Below, piece by piece: positions 63,110-64,000 of a stretch of 64,000 nt of DNA (positions within the stretch are counted from its first letter, which is position 1; each line of letters starts with the position of its first letter). The position numbers were made by a program, and so were the translations under genes. The stretch lies in assembly GCF_002209535.1 (NCBI RefSeq), contig NZ_NJIG01000005.1:1-64000 (forward strand), read 5' to 3'. The notes under the pieces are model-generated. The model saw nothing but the letters and a program-made list of their open reading frames with translations. It made no database searches and was not told the DNA's origin. Source of the stretch: Achromobacter marplatensis. Lineage in GTDB: Bacteria; Pseudomonadota; Gammaproteobacteria; Burkholderiales; Burkholderiaceae_B.

Positions 63110-64000
63110 ATGGCCGACAGAATCTGCGTGATCGGCGCCGGCCGCATGGGCGAAGGCATCACCCTGTCATACCTGCTGGCCGGGCGGGACGTGACGCTGA
63201 TCGACATCAAGCCGCGGCCCCCTGCGGAACAATCCGCGCACGACGCACGCGTGCTGGCCAACCTGCGCCGCGAGCTCGCCACGTTCGGCCAACTGGGGCT
63301 GCTGGACGCCGGCCAGGCGGATGCCGTGATGGGCCGCGTGCGGCTGTGTCGGCGCGACGACGCCGCGGCTGACCTGCAAAGCGCGCGCATCGTGTTCGAG
63401 GCCGTGCCGGAGCGGCTGGACGCCAAGCGCGATGCCTTCCAGTGGCTAGGGGAAACCTGCGCGCCAGACGCCGTCATTGCATCCACCACGTCCACCTTCC
63501 TGGTCACCGAACTGGCCGAACTGGTGCCGCACCCCGAGCGCTTCCTGAATGCGCACTGGTTGAATCCCGCCGCCTTGATTCCGCTGGTGGAAGTCAGCCG
63601 GGGACCCAAGACGCGCGACGCTGCCGCCCAACAGTTGCTGAAGGCGTTGCGCCAAGCGGGCAAGGTGCCGGTGCAGTGCGCGCCGTCCGCCGGCTACATC
63701 GTGCCCCGCATCCAGGCACTTGCCATGAACGAGGCCGCCCGCATGGTGGAGGAAGGCGTCGCCAGCGCCGAAGACATCGATACCGCCGTGCGGCTGGGCT
63801 TCGGGCTGCGCTTTTCGGTGCTGGGCTTGCTGGAATTCATCGATTGGGGCGGCGGCGACATCCTTTACTACGCTTCGCGCTACCTGTCCGAAGCCATCGG
63901 CCCCCGCTTCGCCTCACCTGAAGTCATTGCTCGCAATATGGAGGAAGGCCGCAACGGCCTGCGCGACGCCCAGGGCTTTTACGACTACGCCGGCGTGGAC
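63110..64000 (+). CDS. 3-hydroxyacyl-CoA dehydrogenase-family enzyme (3' end outside window)
   Basis: Partial, at least 297 residues. NAD-binding motif GAGRMGEGITLSYLLAG (about 9-25), then EAVPERLDAKRDAFQWL and STTSTFLVTELAEL, HWLNPAALIPLVEV and the C-terminal-domain motif GYIVPRIQALAMNEAARMVEEGVAS, a close match to 3-hydroxybutyryl-CoA dehydrogenases. ATG 63110 chosen; ATG 63101 in the same frame is possible. Co-transcribed with the opine dehydrogenase. Confidence 0.88.
   Translation, partial: MADRICVIGAGRMGEGITLSYLLAGRDVTLIDIKPRPPAEQSAHDARVLANLRRELATFGQLGLLDAGQADAVMGRVRLCRRDDAAADLQSARIVFEAVPERLDAKRDAFQWLGETCAPDAVIASTTSTFLVTELAELVPHPERFLNAHWLNPAALIPLVEVSRGPKTRDAAAQQLLKALRQAGKVPVQCAPSAGYIVPRIQALAMNEAARMVEEGVASAEDIDTAVRLGFGLRFSVLGLLEFIDWGGGDILYYASRYLSEAIGPRFASPEVIARNMEEGRNGLRDAQGFYDYAGVD

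Overview
The window is high-GC DNA with dense, short-spaced operons. It carries three orphan Bug (TctC-type) solute-binding proteins, several LysR/AraC regulators and a filamentous-haemagglutinin-type adhesin locus. This gene mix points to Alcaligenaceae (Burkholderiales), most likely Achromobacter or a close Bordetella relative; that is inference from gene content, not from a marker gene. No rRNA, tRNA, CRISPR array, insertion sequence or prophage was recognised.

Left end (1-13.9 kb): a two-partner secretion locus on the minus strand. A TpsB outer-membrane transporter is followed 15 bases later by a giant TpsA exoprotein of the FHA/CdiA class. The TpsA frame is open for at least 3,938 codons and runs off the left edge, so its C-terminus (and any toxin/immunity pair) is not visible. 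The TpsA gene contains a 1,482-bp higher-order repeat and an 18-bp tandem repeat. A run of ten C residues lies upstream of TpsB, in the position expected of a phase-variation tract.

13.9-22.3 kb: a winged-helix regulator and a peptide/glutathione-type ABC importer (double ATPase, binding protein, two permeases) followed by an M14 metallocarboxypeptidase, then an acetyltransferase. 22-27 kb (mostly minus strand): a small OXLD1-like protein, a second acetyltransferase, an MltB-type lytic transglycosylase, a MATE exporter, a Sel1-repeat protein and a lipoprotein.

27-43 kb: catabolic and transport modules. These are LysR - adenine deaminase - type B carboxylesterase - Bug; a DHA2-family MFS exporter with a strong promoter overlapping a TetR-like operator; a periplasmic M20 amidohydrolase; a Tat-type Bug translationally coupled to a BMP-family protein that lacks a signal peptide; aspartate dehydrogenase; an SbmA/YddA-type ABC protein; and LysR divergent from a LigI-like amidohydrolase plus Bug.

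42.8-52 kb: housekeeping and methionine genes, namely Hsp15 (hslR), a SUI1/YciH factor, a DOPA-dioxygenase-like protein, polyphosphate kinase 2, a trans-sulfuration PLP enzyme, the metQ-metN-metI importer, a CopD/HemJ-like membrane protein and a DUF2242 lipoprotein. 52-64 kb: a second peptide-type ABC importer (binding protein, two permeases, two ATPases) downstream of an M20 amidase/carbamoylase and an MFS transporter, with a divergent AraC regulator; then an opine-dehydrogenase-like enzyme and a 3-hydroxyacyl-CoA dehydrogenase that is cut by the right edge.

Shared themes: importers are paired with a hydrolase that would process the imported substrate (M14 with the first importer, M20 with the second). 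In both peptide importers a strong hairpin follows the binding-protein gene and precedes the first permease, a layout that would favour excess binding protein.
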